A stretch of 32,512 bases of DNA from Actinophytocola gossypii (GCF_025165815.1 NZ_JAFFZE010000036.1:1-32512), one strand, 5' to 3'; positions 9,033 through 17,491 are shown, numbered from the stretch's first letter. The notes: generated by a model from the letters alone, not told the origin. Numbers and translations: made by a program.

Positions 9033-9330
9033 CCTATCGTCATTGGGCCCAACGAACAGCCTGACTTTACGCCTCACTCTGTATCGATCGGCGTGGACGT
9101 CGGGCTTGCAACAGTGTGTTTCCGCAAGCCATAGCCGGCAAAGAGTGATGGGACGTACGCTGTGATGTCCAAGGCGACAGAAAGATCAATTCTACTCGCC
9201 AGTAGACCCCCTTCGGTCAAACCGAACGGCCAAACCAGTCAAAGGTGCCGACACGAGTCAAGGGGTCTACGAACGCTGTGCTCCTCGTGAACCGCTGTGC
9301 TAGACCAAATCGAGGCCCACCAGGACCGTC
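9033..9330. other. Intergenic stretch with nested inverted repeats
   Basis: No gene is visible. GTAGACCCC at 9202-9210 pairs with GGGGTCTAC at 9261-9269, and between them lies a small perfect hairpin, TTCGGT-CAA-ACCGAA (9212-9226). The 11-mer GTCAAGGGGTC at 9257-9267 also occurs, on the opposite strand, in the adjacent tRNA-Pro 3' half. The position next to a probable attachment site raises the possibility of integrase-binding sequences. That is inference. Confidence 0.4.
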
Positions 9331-9372
9331 AAAAGCGGGTCCTCACAGCCTCTGAGCTGCGAGAACCCGCTT
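9331..9372 (-). terminator. Intrinsic terminator of tRNA-Pro
   Basis: On the minus strand AGCGGGTTCTCGCAGC pairs with GCTGTGAGGACCCGCT, two G-U wobbles aside, across a 6-base loop, and is followed by TTTT. It starts only six bases after the 3' end of the tRNA-Pro half. This is the classic arrangement of a tRNA terminator, and it shows that the chromosomal sequence downstream of the tRNA is preserved on this side. Confidence 0.75.
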
Positions 9373-9377
9373 CGCCG

Positions 9378-9419
9378 TCGGGCTGACAGGATTTGAACCT
9401 GCGACCCCTTGACCCCCAG
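9378..9419 (-). other. 3' half of tRNA-Pro(GGG): attachment-site scar
   Basis: Minus-strand sequence from 9419 to 9378 reads as the anticodon loop CTGGGGG, then TCAAG, the variable loop, the T-arm with GGTTCAAATCC, and the acceptor strand CAGCCCG plus the discriminator A. It matches the 3' half of an actinobacterial tRNA-Pro(GGG). The 5' half is absent: the bases before the loop (ATTGC) cannot pair with TCAAG. Tyrosine-integrase elements of actinomycetes use exactly this portion of tRNA genes as the att core, so this is probably attL/attR or its remnant. By the geometry of such insertions the mobile DNA should lie on the higher-coordinate side. Confidence 0.75.
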
Positions 9420-9702
9420 GCAATTCTCTGACGTGCAGGAATAGAGAATCCCCTGCACAGAACAGAGTAGCTCAGGTCGATTGAATGCGGTTTACCTCAT
9501 CAACGGCATAGTGAACTCTCCCGATTTTCTCCTTCTCCTTCATCACGACTGGACCTCGTCTTCGCGGCCTTCCGCACCGCGGCGTGCCCGCCCGCGACGT
9601 GAGCCGCGTGGTCTGGGAACACATCTACGGCGCGGTACTCGGGGCCCACGGCAGCGGAGGCGGCACGTTCAGCGCCCGTATCGTGGAAAGCGCCCGGCAC
9701 CG
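9420..9702. other. Intergenic sequence beside the att site
   Basis: About 280 bases without a supported gene. It contains GTGCAGG...CCTGCAC (about 9433-9460) and ATTCTCT...AGAGAAT inverted repeats within 40 bases of the tRNA half, the sort of arrangement seen in integrase-binding arms of attP. Short open frames between about 9540 and 9740 show no recognisable protein. Confidence 0.35.
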
Positions 9703-9703
9703 G

Positions 9704-9730
9704 GAGGCCCGCCACCAGGGGACGGGCCTC
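9704..9730. terminator. Putative terminator hairpin after the propeller gene
   Basis: GAGGCCCG (9704-9711) and CGGGCCTC (9723-9730) form a perfect 8-bp stem with an 11-base loop, 12 bases beyond the stop of the minus-strand gene ending at 9743. There is no clean T-tract, which is common for actinomycete terminators. Confidence 0.45.
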
Positions 9731-9742
9731 TTGCGCTTCGGA

Positions 9743-10969
9743 CTAGGCCTTGAGCCGGTAGGCGGCCAGGAAATCGTCGTCCTCGGATCGAGTGACCCTG
9801 ACCAGCAGCAGGTCGTCTGTCATGGCGATGAGCTCGCCGGGCGGCTTCTCGTCGACGACGTGGCCCGTGCGGTCGATCGTGACGATCGGCGGGTTCCGTC
9901 GGGGGTTCTCCACCGAGATGCGGCCCTCGACGACTGACAGCAGAGTCGTGCCTGTGTCGAGCGGTGCCGTCTTCACCGCCTTGTCGTTCAGGCGGAACGT
10001 CACCAGTCGCATGCCGGCCTGGCATGCCACCAGCGTCGTGTCGGCGACGCACGACTCGGGGTCTGCGTCGGGGAGTCTCGCGACCTCGCGACCCGTGGCG
10101 GCGTCCAGGACCCGAACGGTCTTATCTGTGGTCACGATCACGACGAAGTCACCGGCCGTACGCACCAGGTGGGCGTCGTCGACGCTCCACGTGGGCTGCC
10201 CGGTGGCCAGGTCGAGCGCGGTGACCGTGCCGGAGCCGGTGAAGCGTCCAGCCGGGAGCGGCTTGGTCGTCGACAGCAGTGCGACGCCGCCGGCTGTGGC
10301 GTACGGCCACGCGCCCTGGTGTTCCCAATTCCGCTGACCGGTGGCCACGTCCAGGGCCACGACCCGCACCTGTGACAGGTCGGCCGGACTGCCGTCGTCC
10401 GGTGTCACGGTGACCAGGGCCGTGGTGTCGTCCGCCGCCCACAGTTCCTGCTTCCAACCCACCCTGTTCTGCGCGCAGCCCTCCGCCGGCGTCGTCGGTG
10501 TCTGCCACACCACGTCGCCGGTATCGCCCGACAGCAACGCCACACCCGGTTCGACCAGATCGCACCGGAACACGTTGTAGCCGACCAGGACGCCGTTGCC
10601 CACCAGAAGGGGCAGCCGCGGGCTGGCGCTCAGGTCCAGTGCGACGGTCCTGCCCGGCAGGTCCGCCTGGTCGGCCTGCGCCCACAGGGCCTTGCCGGAC
10701 CCGACGTCGAGGAGTTCGATGCCCTCCTCCGTGCGGGCGAGCAGCCGGCCGTCGTGCAGGGCGACGCTCCCCCGGTTGAGTGACAGCGTGACACCATCGG
10801 CCGTCCAGACGCGATCGGACAGCGCCAGTGGGGACAGCTCGGCTCGGGTCCCGGGTGGCGGCGGGTCCTCGTCCCGGCTGACCAGCACCACCACGAGGAC
10901 GGCGGCCAGCGCGGCCACCACCCCCACTGCGATCCACAGGGCCGACTTCTTCCGGTCCACAACCATCAC
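9743..10969 (-). CDS. Membrane-anchored PQQ-like beta-propeller protein
   Basis: A GTG at 10969 gives 408 residues. After a short basic start (VVDRKKS) there is one transmembrane helix (about residues 10-30, rich in Ala, Val and Leu), then an extracytoplasmic domain. Repeats of the PQQ_2 type recur: IELLDVGSGKALW, VALLSGDTGDVVW, VVALDVATGQRNW, VTALDLATGQPTW, VRVLDAATGREV. These are consistent with a seven- or eight-bladed propeller. Such domains usually bind protein partners or ligands; no catalytic residues are identifiable. Its GTG overlaps the TGA of the upstream gene by 4 nt, so the two are translationally coupled and probably act together. Confidence 0.85.
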   Translation of the reverse strand: MMVVDRKKSALWIAVGVVAALAAVLVVVLVSRDEDPPPPGTRAELSPLALSDRVWTADGVTLSLNRGSVALHDGRLLARTEEGIELLDVGSGKALWAQADQADLPGRTVALDLSASPRLPLLVGNGVLVGYNVFRCDLVEPGVALLSGDTGDVVWQTPTTPAEGCAQNRVGWKQELWAADDTTALVTVTPDDGSPADLSQVRVVALDVATGQRNWEHQGAWPYATAGGVALLSTTKPLPAGRFTGSGTVTALDLATGQPTWSVDDAHLVRTAGDFVVIVTTDKTVRVLDAATGREVARLPDADPESCVADTTLVACQAGMRLVTFRLNDKAVKTAPLDTGTTLLSVVEGRISVENPRRNPPIVTIDRTGHVVDEKPPGELIAMTDDLLLVRVTRSEDDDFLAAYRLKA

Positions 10970-12354
10970 TGACCCGATTCGAGCCAGTCGTTGGCGTCCT
11001 TGATGGGCGTGTGACCGCTGCCACCACCGAGCTGCTCGGCGTGCTTAACCATCGAGGCCTCGACCTCCGCCTCGGTCCGCCCCAGGTCGTCGGCCGCGAG
11101 CGACAGGTGGGTGGCGGACTCCTTGACCTCCCATGCGAGGTCGGTGATGAGTCCTTCGGCCAGGTCGGCCAGCGCCGACCACGTGTCATACGGCCCGTAC
11201 TCGGTGTCCCACGTGTTGAGCTCCGCCCGCCGGTACCAGTGACCTCCGACGTACCGCGAGGCGTTGACCAGGTCCGCGGCCTTGTTGAGCTGGCTCTCGA
11301 TGACCGGCAACGTGTTCGTGGCGAGGAACTTCAGGGTCTCCAGGTTGACCGCCATGCCGTCGATCTGCGTCTCGGAGAGCACCTCCGGCTTCGGGAGGTC
11401 GAACGAGCCGCTGCGGCTGACCACCGTCCGCATCGCCTCCTTGATCTGACGGTCGATGACCCGCTCGCGACCCTTGATGATCTCGGCCAGTTTCCGAAGC
11501 GCCGCATTGGTCTTGTCGATGACGTCCTTCGGCCAGTCGCCGGCGAACTCGACCGGCGGCTTGCTCGGCGAGTCCTTGATGCCGAGCAACGTCGCGAGCG
11601 GGCCCAGCGCCTCTCCGACCTTGTTCAGGATGGGCTTCGCCCCAGTGGGCAGCATGCCGAGCAGATCGATGAACGCGGTGATCGTACCGAGGTCGAAAAC
11701 ATTGGCAGTCCCTCGCTCCTTCATCGCCGCGTGCGTCTTCTCGGCGATCGAGAGAACGTCCTCCCTCGCCTTGGCCCAGATTCGCTGCTCGGCAAGCAAC
11801 GTCGTGGCGACGAGCACGACGACGGCGTACTGGCCGTGGATGACCGCGGGCAGCGGGGTGACGAAGTTCTGCTCGAACGTCAGAATCATCGTCCCGCCCA
11901 TGTCATCGTTCCCGATGCGCGACTGCAGGGTCTTGATCTTCTCCATCTCGATGTTGCCGATCTCGCTGAGCTTGTCTCCCTGCGTGGTCAGCGAGATGAA
12001 CCAGGCACCATTGAGAAGGTTGTCCAGATGCGGTTCGAATTCCTTCGGGTCAGGAATGGACCGCCAGCACTCGAAAACGTCCCGGATGGTGTCCTCGAAG
12101 TGCGCGTAGACGAAGGATGCCGCGTTGGTCCCCTCGCCGTACTCGAACGCGTAGTGTTCCGGTTGGCCGTTGTACAGGCACAGCCCACCGGACCTTCGCG
12201 ACGGGTTCACCGGTGGCGTGATCTCCCAGCCGTGCATCAGTTCGTTCATGTAGTTTCCGCCGTGTCGGGTCCACCCGAGGCAGTACATGTAGAAATCGAT
12301 GGCCTCGTCGATGATCCGCTCGACGGTCTGGTCCAGCTGGTCCTCGAAAGCCAT
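10966..12354 (-). CDS. Large helical protein of unknown function
   Basis: An ATG at 12354 with a strong GGGGGGAG ribosome binding site gives 462 residues. The N-terminus (DQTVERIIDEAIDFYMYCLG) is followed by an alpha/beta region with many aromatic residues. The centre has hydrophobic helices (YAVVVLVATTLLA and ITAFIDLLGMLPTGAKPILN), and the C-terminal 150 residues are long amphipathic helices ending in KHAEQLGGGSGHTPIKDAND. The helical C-terminus with spaced Trp and Gly resembles proteins handled by ESX/type VII secretion, but no WXG100 motif is clear. I do not recognise the family. It is translationally coupled to the membrane-anchored propeller gene downstream, suggesting a shared envelope role. 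Confidence 0.7.
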   Translation of the reverse strand: MAFEDQLDQTVERIIDEAIDFYMYCLGWTRHGGNYMNELMHGWEITPPVNPSRRSGGLCLYNGQPEHYAFEYGEGTNAASFVYAHFEDTIRDVFECWRSIPDPKEFEPHLDNLLNGAWFISLTTQGDKLSEIGNIEMEKIKTLQSRIGNDDMGGTMILTFEQNFVTPLPAVIHGQYAVVVLVATTLLAEQRIWAKAREDVLSIAEKTHAAMKERGTANVFDLGTITAFIDLLGMLPTGAKPILNKVGEALGPLATLLGIKDSPSKPPVEFAGDWPKDVIDKTNAALRKLAEIIKGRERVIDRQIKEAMRTVVSRSGSFDLPKPEVLSETQIDGMAVNLETLKFLATNTLPVIESQLNKAADLVNASRYVGGHWYRRAELNTWDTEYGPYDTWSALADLAEGLITDLAWEVKESATHLSLAADDLGRTEAEVEASMVKHAEQLGGGSGHTPIKDANDWLESGQ

Positions 12355-12449
12355 GCCCTCTCCCCCCGTTCAGGTGCCTGAGGTTGCGTAGGGTACTACC
12401 GTTCTCACACTCGGTGGGCGTATTCGAACTTTTGCGCGCGAGGCGTGCA

Positions 12450-12566
12450 CGTCATCGGGTGGACCCCGAAGTCCTTGGCGATCTGCTCGACGGTCACACC
12501 GGGCTCGCGGCCACGGGCGACCCGCACAACATCGTCGCGGAACTCCTGGGGGTAGGGCTTGGGCAC
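12450..12566 (-). pseudogene. IS3-family OrfA fragment
   Basis: A GTG at 12566, preceded by GGGAGG, opens VPKPYPQEFRDDVVRVARGR then EPGVTVEQIAKDFGVHPMT, the N-terminal helix-turn-helix of an actinobacterial IS3 OrfA. Similarity stops at about 12450. The following 14 codons (CTPRAQKFEYAHRV) are unrelated and end at 12405. The rest of the element is missing. Confidence 0.7.
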
Positions 12567-12633
12567 AGCGACATCCTCCCAGCTCACCACCTGGGCAAGC
12601 CAACTCAGATGTCACCAATCCGTGCAGCAGACC

Positions 12634-12698
12634 CTACCGCCAGCACGTAGTGGTCGAGACCCCGAACCCGGCCTCGACCTCAGCGAACGGTTCGCCCT
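12634..12698 (-). pseudogene. IS5-like transposase helix-turn-helix fragment
   Basis: About 20 codons on the minus strand read KGEPFAEVEAGFGVSTTTCW followed by R and TAG. FAExxAGFGVSxxTxWR is the helix-turn-helix segment seen in IS5-type (DDE_Tnp_4) transposases of actinomycetes. The piece abuts the left end of the IS701 element; I could not find its continuation on the other side of that element, so it looks like an older fragment. Confidence 0.4.
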
Positions 12699-12701
12699 TA
12701 G

Positions 12702-14070
12702 TACTGCAACGACAGGTTGTGATCTGGGCTAGGTTCTGGTAGTTGATCTTGTGTGTTGGTGGAGATGGTGTCCGGGTGGTCCGCGAGCTTCGAGGCGTTC
12801 GTGGGTCGGTTCGCCGGCCGGTTTCCTCGGGTGGAGTCACGGCGGCAGATGCGGTCGTATGTGCGGGGATTGCTCAGCGAGACGGAGCGGAAGAACGGCT
12901 GGACGCTGGCCGAGGCCGCAGGAGATGTGGGTCCGGAGCGGATGCAGCGGTTGTTGAACTTCTACGCCTGGGACACCGACGGCTTGCGTGATGACCTCCG
13001 CGCTGCGGTCGTCGAGGTGCTCGGTGACGAGCGGCAGGGTGTGCTGGTCGTGGATGAGACCGGTTTCCTGAAGAAGGGCCGCATGTCCGCAGGGGTTGCC
13101 CGTCAGTACTCCGGCACCGCTGGGCGGATCGAGAACTCCCAGATCGGGGTGTTTATGGCCTACGCCAGCCCGCGTGGCCGGGCGTTGATCGACCGGGAGC
13201 TGTATCTGCCCAAGGAGTGGACCTCAGACCGTGATCGTTGTCGGCAGGCTGGCATTCCAGATGACGTGAAAATGGCGACCAAAATCGTTCTGGCGCAACA
13301 GATGATCAGCCGTGCGGTCGAGGCAGGGGTGCCGTTTGGGTGGGTGACCGGGGATGAGGCCTACGGCGTGGACACAAAGTTGCGGATGTGGCTGGAATCA
13401 GAAGACATCGCTCATGTGCTGGCGGTGGCGAAGAACTCGATGGTGGTCACGATGCAGCTGACCAAAGCGCGTGTCGACCGGGTCATCGCCGAGCTTGGCG
13501 AGGACGCATGGACGCCGATGAGCTGCGGTGACGGTGCTCATGGGCCGAGGATCTACGACTGGGCGATGACAGACATCCGGCCGCTGCGATTGGTCGACCG
13601 AGGGCACTGGTTGTTGGCTCGTCGCAGCCGCGCCGACCCCACCGACATCGCCTACTACGTGTGTTTCGACCCCACCGAAACGACGATCGAGGAACTCGTG
13701 CGTGTCGCGGGTTCTCGGTGGGCCATCGAGGAATGCTTTCAGACCGCAAAGAACGAGACCGGGCTGGACCACTACCAAATCCGCGGCTACGAAGCCTGGT
13801 ATCGCCATATCACCCTGTCCCTAGCCGCGGCGGCGTTCCTCGCGATCATCCGCGACGCCGCGAAAAAGGGGCTAACGAATCCGGTAACGGCCATGCCCTG
13901 ATCCCCTTGTCTACCAACGAGATCCGCCGCCTATGGAACCGGATCACCATCCCCATATCCCACACCATCCACCACATCGTGCACTGGTCAAACTGGCGAC
14001 GAACAAGCCAAACCCGCGCCCGCATGAGCCACTACACCAGACGGGGCCATCACAACCTGTCGTTGCAGTA
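12702..14070. mobile_element. IS701-family insertion sequence
   Basis: The element is bounded by perfect 22-bp inverted repeats at 12702-12723 and 14049-14070, beginning TACTGCAACGACAGG; the symmetry extends outward into CCTTAG and CTAAGG. It is about 1.37 kb with one transposase gene. The flanking tetramers TTAG (left) and CTAA (right) both fit the YTAR target preference reported for the family but are not identical, so a clean target duplication cannot be claimed. Confidence 0.85.
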
Positions 14071-14074
14071 CTAA
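12753..14074 (+). CDS. IS701-family transposase, split by a -1 frameshift
   Basis: A GTG at 12753, or an ATG at 12765, opens the protein. The DDE core is visible: VLVVDETGFLKKG (first Asp), GWVTGDEAYG (second Asp) and SRWAIEECFQTAKNE (Glu). The first frame ends at 13901 (NPVTAMP). The expected C-terminus (ANESGNGHALIPLSTNEIRR, then LWNRITIPISHTIHHIVHWS) is one base back and runs to the TAA at 14072-14074, which lies at the very edge of the element. The switch point coincides with A AAG GGG (13865-13871), a textbook -1 slippery heptamer in the correct phase. Either the element uses programmed -1 frameshifting, or one G was lost from a run of five. Family members are usually a single frame. Confidence 0.85.
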
Positions 14075-14099
14075 GGCGGAGAAGCCGGGGGTCGGGCAG

Positions 14100-14535
14100 C
14101 GATCGCGCGACATCACTCGACCTCTGCCAGCTGGCCCTCCCGACGACGATGCAGCGCACGGGGCGAACAGATCCGGGAGCGCTCAGGCCCGTGTCGCTGA
14201 GGAGCCTCTTCTCTATACCGCCGAGCAGACGGCGGCGTTGTTGCAGGTGCGTCCGTCGTGGTTGCGGCGCAAAGCCGCGGCACGAGCGGTGCCGTGCCGG
14301 TTTGTCGGCAAGCACCTGCGGTTCTCCCGCGCCGATATCGAGACGATCGCCGAAGGCGACACACCCGTGGGAGTGGCTGGAGGCTCAGGGCGTGCCCGCA
14401 GTCCTGGCCGCGTTGCCGCCCGCCCGCGCCGAGGAGTTCCGCGCGGAGTTCTTCGCCGGCGCGGAACGTATGCACGCCGAGTGCGGCATCGAGCTGGACT
14501 TCGGTGCGACGCTGCACGTGGCCGACCTGCCGTAG
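14100..14535 (+). pseudogene. Excisionase-like HTH gene, truncated and frameshifted
   Basis: In frame from 14100 the sequence encodes LLYTAEQTAALLQVRPSWLR, then RKAAARAVPCRFVGKHLRFS and RADIETIAE. This is the winged helix-turn-helix (HTH_17) of Xis-like proteins that steer integrases of actinomycete elements. No ATG or GTG start is available after the IS701 end, so the 5' end is probably lost. At about 14360 the reading moves one base ahead and continues as HPWEWLEAQGVPAVLAALPP, then AEEFRAEFFAGAERMHAECG, to the TAG at 14533-14535. Either two gene pieces are joined or one gene is frameshifted. It converges on the RNase H gene. Confidence 0.55.
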
Positions 14536-14550
14536 CGACGCCCGGCCTGG

Positions 14551-15261
14551 TCAGAACAGGCCTTGCTCTCCGTCGGGGTTCCGCCTGTGCTTCTGGCACA
14601 GCTCGCCGCCGGTCGGGGCGGTGCACCGGGCCCCGAGACCGATTGGCGCACCGCACTGCACCTCCGGGTCGTGCAGGTGGCACAGGCCGGAGGGGCGCGC
14701 GCCGTTGGCACACGGCCGGCCACGGTTGGTCGTCGCCACGCAGGTTCGCGGGGTCGACGCGGTGGTGGGAACGGCCGGGCGGCGGGGAAGGCGGTACGTC
14801 GCCGGGTCGACGCCCGTGTCGCGCAGCGCCTGTTCGAGGCCGGCGAGCGCGAGCTGGTCGGCGCGTTCGTTGTCGGGGTTGCCGGCGTGGCCCTTGACCC
14901 AGTGCCACTCGACATCGTGCCGGGCGGCCGCCTCGTCCAGGCGTCGCCACAGGTCGGCGTTCTTGACCGGTTGCTTGGCGGTGGTCAGCCAGCCGTTGCG
15001 CTTCCAGTTCGCGACCCACTTCGTGATGCCGTCGCGGACGTAGGTGCTGTCGGTGTACAGGTGCACGACGGCGGGTCGGGTGAGATGGACGAGGGCCTCG
15101 GCCGGCGCGGTGAGCTCCATGCGGTTGTTGGTGGTCTCCTCGGCGACACCGCCGCACAGCGTCTTCTCGTGCGCGCCGTACCGCAGCACGACGCCCCAGC
15201 CGCCCGGTCCCGGGTTTCCCCAGCACGCGCCGTCGGTGTGGATCTCGACCGCGTTCTCCAT
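14551..15261 (-). CDS. rnhA: Ribonuclease HI with C-terminal Cys/His modules
   Basis: An ATG at 15261 gives 236 residues. Residues 1-150 are RNase HI, which cuts RNA in RNA-DNA hybrids: D10 ([11 protein letters not shown]), E49 (NNRMELT), D71 (YTDSTYV), D135 (NERADQLA) and the loop His H125 are all present, so it should be active. After a short linker come two tandem modules of the form C-x9-C-x8/9-C-x2-H (C174, C184, C194, H197; C203, C213, C222, H225), likely small zinc-binding ribbons. Ordinary RNase HI ends near residue 150-160, so this tail is an extra nucleic-acid- or protein-binding element. The open frame extends upstream of 15261, but there it is antisense to the next gene's intergenic space and was rejected. 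Confidence 0.92.
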   Translation of the reverse strand: MENAVEIHTDGACWGNPGPGGWGVVLRYGAHEKTLCGGVAEETTNNRMELTAPAEALVHLTRPAVVHLYTDSTYVRDGITKWVANWKRNGWLTTAKQPVKNADLWRRLDEAAARHDVEWHWVKGHAGNPDNERADQLALAGLEQALRDTGVDPATYRLPRRPAVPTTASTPRTCVATTNRGRPCANGARPSGLCHLHDPEVQCGAPIGLGARCTAPTGGELCQKHRRNPDGEQGLF

Positions 15262-15305
15262 GGCGGGCAATCTATCGGGGGGGACTCGCGGCGGACCCGG
15301 ACCGC

Positions 15306-16502
15306 TCAGCAGGCGCCTCTCGCGCGCAGGACGCGGTGCAGTGCCTCGTCGACGCGTGCTGGTGGCAGCCGGCCGGAGGCCAGCGCCTTCTCCAGCACGT
15401 CGAGTACCTCGCCGGTGTACCGCGCGCCGGTGGACCAGAGTGCGATGTCGGCGCCGGCGGTCAGGGCGGTGAGCACGGCTCGCGGCAGCGGGTAGGACGC
15501 GGACACCGCGCGCATGCCGCCGAGGTCGTCCGTCATCACCACGCCGTCGAAGTTGAGGTTCGTTCGGAGGAGGCGGTAGGTGGCGGGGCTCAGGGTCGCC
15601 GGCAGCCCGTCGGTCAGGCCGGGGACGGTGAGGTGTCCGACCATCACGGCCACCGGTGCCGATCCGAGCAGTGCGCGGTACGGGAGGAGGTCCACCTTTC
15701 GCAGTTCCGCCAGCGGCGGCGTGCTCACGGCGGTGACGTGCGAGTCGCCGGTGGCGCGGCCGTGTCCTGGGAAGTGCTTGACCACCGGGCGCACCCCGGC
15801 GTCGGCCAGGCCGAGGGCGAACGCCGTCGCGTAGCGGGCGACCACTGCGGGGTCGGAGCCGAAGGATCGGTCGCCGACCACGTCGTCGTCCGGTTGGGTG
15901 GTGACGTCGAGTACGGGGGCGAAGTCGACCGTCACGCCGCGGGCACGCAGGTTCGTGCCGCGCTCGCGGGCCATGGCACGCACCTGGTCGACGGTCATGG
16001 TCCTGGCCATCACGCGCGCGCTGGGCAGGTCGCCGTCGAGCGCGTCGATCCGCTGTACCCGGCCGCCTTCCTCGTCGACCGCCACCGAGAGCGGGACGGT
16101 CGCCGTCTCGCGTACCGCCACCAGCGCGTCTCCGACCAGCAGTGCGGTGTCGTTGCCGCCGACGAAGATCCCGCCGACGCCGTGCTCGGCGACGACCCGC
16201 GTCGCCGAGCGCACCGATCCGGGGTCGACCCCCACCACGAGCAACTGGGCGAGCCGGCGTCGCGGCGGGAGCGTCCGGATGACGTCGGCGCACGCGTCCA
16301 CCGGCTCGGGTGGAGCGGGACGCACGACGGTCGGTGCGGGAGCCGACGAGGTTGCGGGAGCCGACGAGGGTGCGGCCACCGGCCGTCCGGGGGTCACCTG
16401 GTCGCTGTCCTGTACGCCGACGAGTGCTGTTCCGGCGCCCACCGCCACGGCGAGCAGTAAACCGGTGGCACGGCGGCGCCGGAGGGCGGCCAGGATGCTC
16501 AC
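15306..16502 (-). CDS. Membrane-anchored GH3 beta-N-acetylhexosaminidase
   Basis: I chose the GTG at 16502, with GGAG six bases upstream, over an in-frame ATG at 16523; it gives 398 residues. A basic stretch and one hydrophobic helix (about 8-30) act as a signal or anchor. A Pro/Ala/Ser linker includes an 18-bp tandem duplication. The GH3 domain follows: DEEGGRVQR (143-151), [14 protein letters not shown] (242-255, with the NagZ-type Asp-His acid/base pair) and [10 protein letters not shown] (D325 as nucleophile). NagZ-like enzymes release GlcNAc from peptidoglycan fragments. The exported form suggests cell-wall turnover outside the membrane, as in Gram-positive NagZ or lipoprotein homologues. 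It is divergent from the zinc-ribbon protein gene. Confidence 0.88.
   Translation of the reverse strand: MSILAALRRRRATGLLLAVAVGAGTALVGVQDSDQVTPGRPVAAPSSAPATSSAPAPTVVRPAPPEPVDACADVIRTLPPRRRLAQLLVVGVDPGSVRSATRVVAEHGVGGIFVGGNDTALLVGDALVAVRETATVPLSVAVDEEGGRVQRIDALDGDLPSARVMARTMTVDQVRAMARERGTNLRARGVTVDFAPVLDVTTQPDDDVVGDRSFGSDPAVVARYATAFALGLADAGVRPVVKHFPGHGRATGDSHVTAVSTPPLAELRKVDLLPYRALLGSAPVAVMVGHLTVPGLTDGLPATLSPATYRLLRTNLNFDGVVMTDDLGGMRAVSASYPLPRAVLTALTAGADIALWSTGARYTGEVLDVLEKALASGRLPPARVDEALHRVLRARGAC
16335..16370. repeat. 18-bp tandem repeat, two copies
   Basis: TGCGGGAGCCGACGAGGT at 16335-16352 is repeated at 16353-16370 with one change at the last base. It lies inside the linker of the GH3 enzyme gene and encodes the repeated Ser-Ala-Pro-Ala-Thr/Pro segment, so it only lengthens a flexible spacer. 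Confidence 0.7.
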
Positions 16503-16646
16503 TACGGTCTCCGAATCTCTCACCGGTCAGTACTCGAGACGTAACATCATAGGCTTTCTCCGCCCTTCCGGGTAACGCCGGATCTGGCATCACGACACAT
16601 ATTTCGGCGGCCTTCCCAGGATTGGTCGAGTGGTGCGGAGGAAATG

Positions 16647-17453
16647 ATGACGACATGCCGGGAGTGCGGGCACACCGGTGGCCCGACGGCCAGGTTCTGC
16701 ACCCGTTGCGGGGCCGCGGTCCCGCCACCGCCGGCGGTACGGCTTCAGGGGCCGCCACCGATGGCGGCACCCGGCCAGCCGCTACAGGTGCCGCCGGCGC
16801 CGCCGCCACCGATGGCGTTCGGTGCGCCGCCGCCCGGTGGCGGTTCCCGGCGAGGGCTGGCGGGGGGCGCGGTGGCCGGGGCGGTGGCGGTCGCCGTGCT
16901 CGCCGTGGTCGCGGCAGTGACGCTGACCAGCGGAGGCTCCGGGGAGCCGACCGAGGCGGACCGTCCGGCCGGCAGGGTCACTGTCTACCAGACCACCGAG
17001 GTGCCGGCCTCGGGCGCTGTTCTTCCCAGCGAGCCGCGGGAGTCCGTTGAGCCGGAACCGGACGACGACGCGAGCGCCCTGGCGGAGCTTCAGCGGCTCC
17101 GGGACGAGGACCGTCCCGAGGTGGAGGCCCTGGTCGAACAGTGGGTGCCCCAGCTTTCGGCCAAGCGGCCCGGTCTCGTGGTGAACGGCATCACCTACGA
17201 CCACCTGGAGATCCTGCGCGACTTCCTCGGCACGCAGGCGCGCTACCCGGACGCCCTGCTGCTGTTCTCCGGCGACTACAGCAGCTTCCGGTACGGGAAC
17301 TTCTGGATCACCGTCGTGCCCCTCCCCCAGCTCGACGGCCCGGCCGCGAATCTCTGGTGCGACGCGGAAGGAATTCCTGTCGACGACTGCTACGCAAAGA
17401 TGATCTCGCACACGACCGGTTACGCGGACGCCACCGAACTACGCAACCGATAA
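16647..17453 (+). CDS. Zinc-ribbon, transmembrane protein with an extracellular domain
   Basis: Two ATGs occur (16644 and 16647). The second has GGAGG at a normal 5-base spacing and was chosen, giving 268 residues. An N-terminal zinc ribbon ([20 protein letters not shown]: four Cys as CxxC...CxxC) is followed by a Pro-rich linker, one transmembrane helix of Ala/Val (about 70-95), an acidic stretch and a folded C-terminal domain ([40 protein letters not shown] with two Cys that could form a disulphide outside). The topology is that of actinobacterial sensor-type proteins; the function is unknown. It converges with the ten-gene operon, 38 bases from its last stop. Confidence 0.8.
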   Translation: MTTCRECGHTGGPTARFCTRCGAAVPPPPAVRLQGPPPMAAPGQPLQVPPAPPPPMAFGAPPPGGGSRRGLAGGAVAGAVAVAVLAVVAAVTLTSGGSGEPTEADRPAGRVTVYQTTEVPASGAVLPSEPRESVEPEPDDDASALAELQRLRDEDRPEVEALVEQWVPQLSAKRPGLVVNGITYDHLEILRDFLGTQARYPDALLLFSGDYSSFRYGNFWITVVPLPQLDGPAANLWCDAEGIPVDDCYAKMISHTTGYADATELRNR

Positions 17454-17491
17454 ACGCGATACCCGGTTTCGGGAACAAAGTGAAACAACGG

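Noticed and set aside
9378-9452. A complete tRNA-Pro gene
   Set aside because: Only the 3' half is present. The sequence 5' of the anticodon loop cannot form the anticodon, D or acceptor stems.
12702-14070. Target-site duplication of the IS701 element
   Set aside because: The flanks are TTAG and CTAA, complementary rather than identical, so they extend the inverted repeat and do not form a direct duplication.
15262-16809. Upstream extension of the RNase H open frame to a 752-residue protein
   Set aside because: The extra part is an Arg/Pro-rich shadow of the GH3 enzyme gene on the same strand in another frame. The RNase H start at 15261 matches the family N-terminus.
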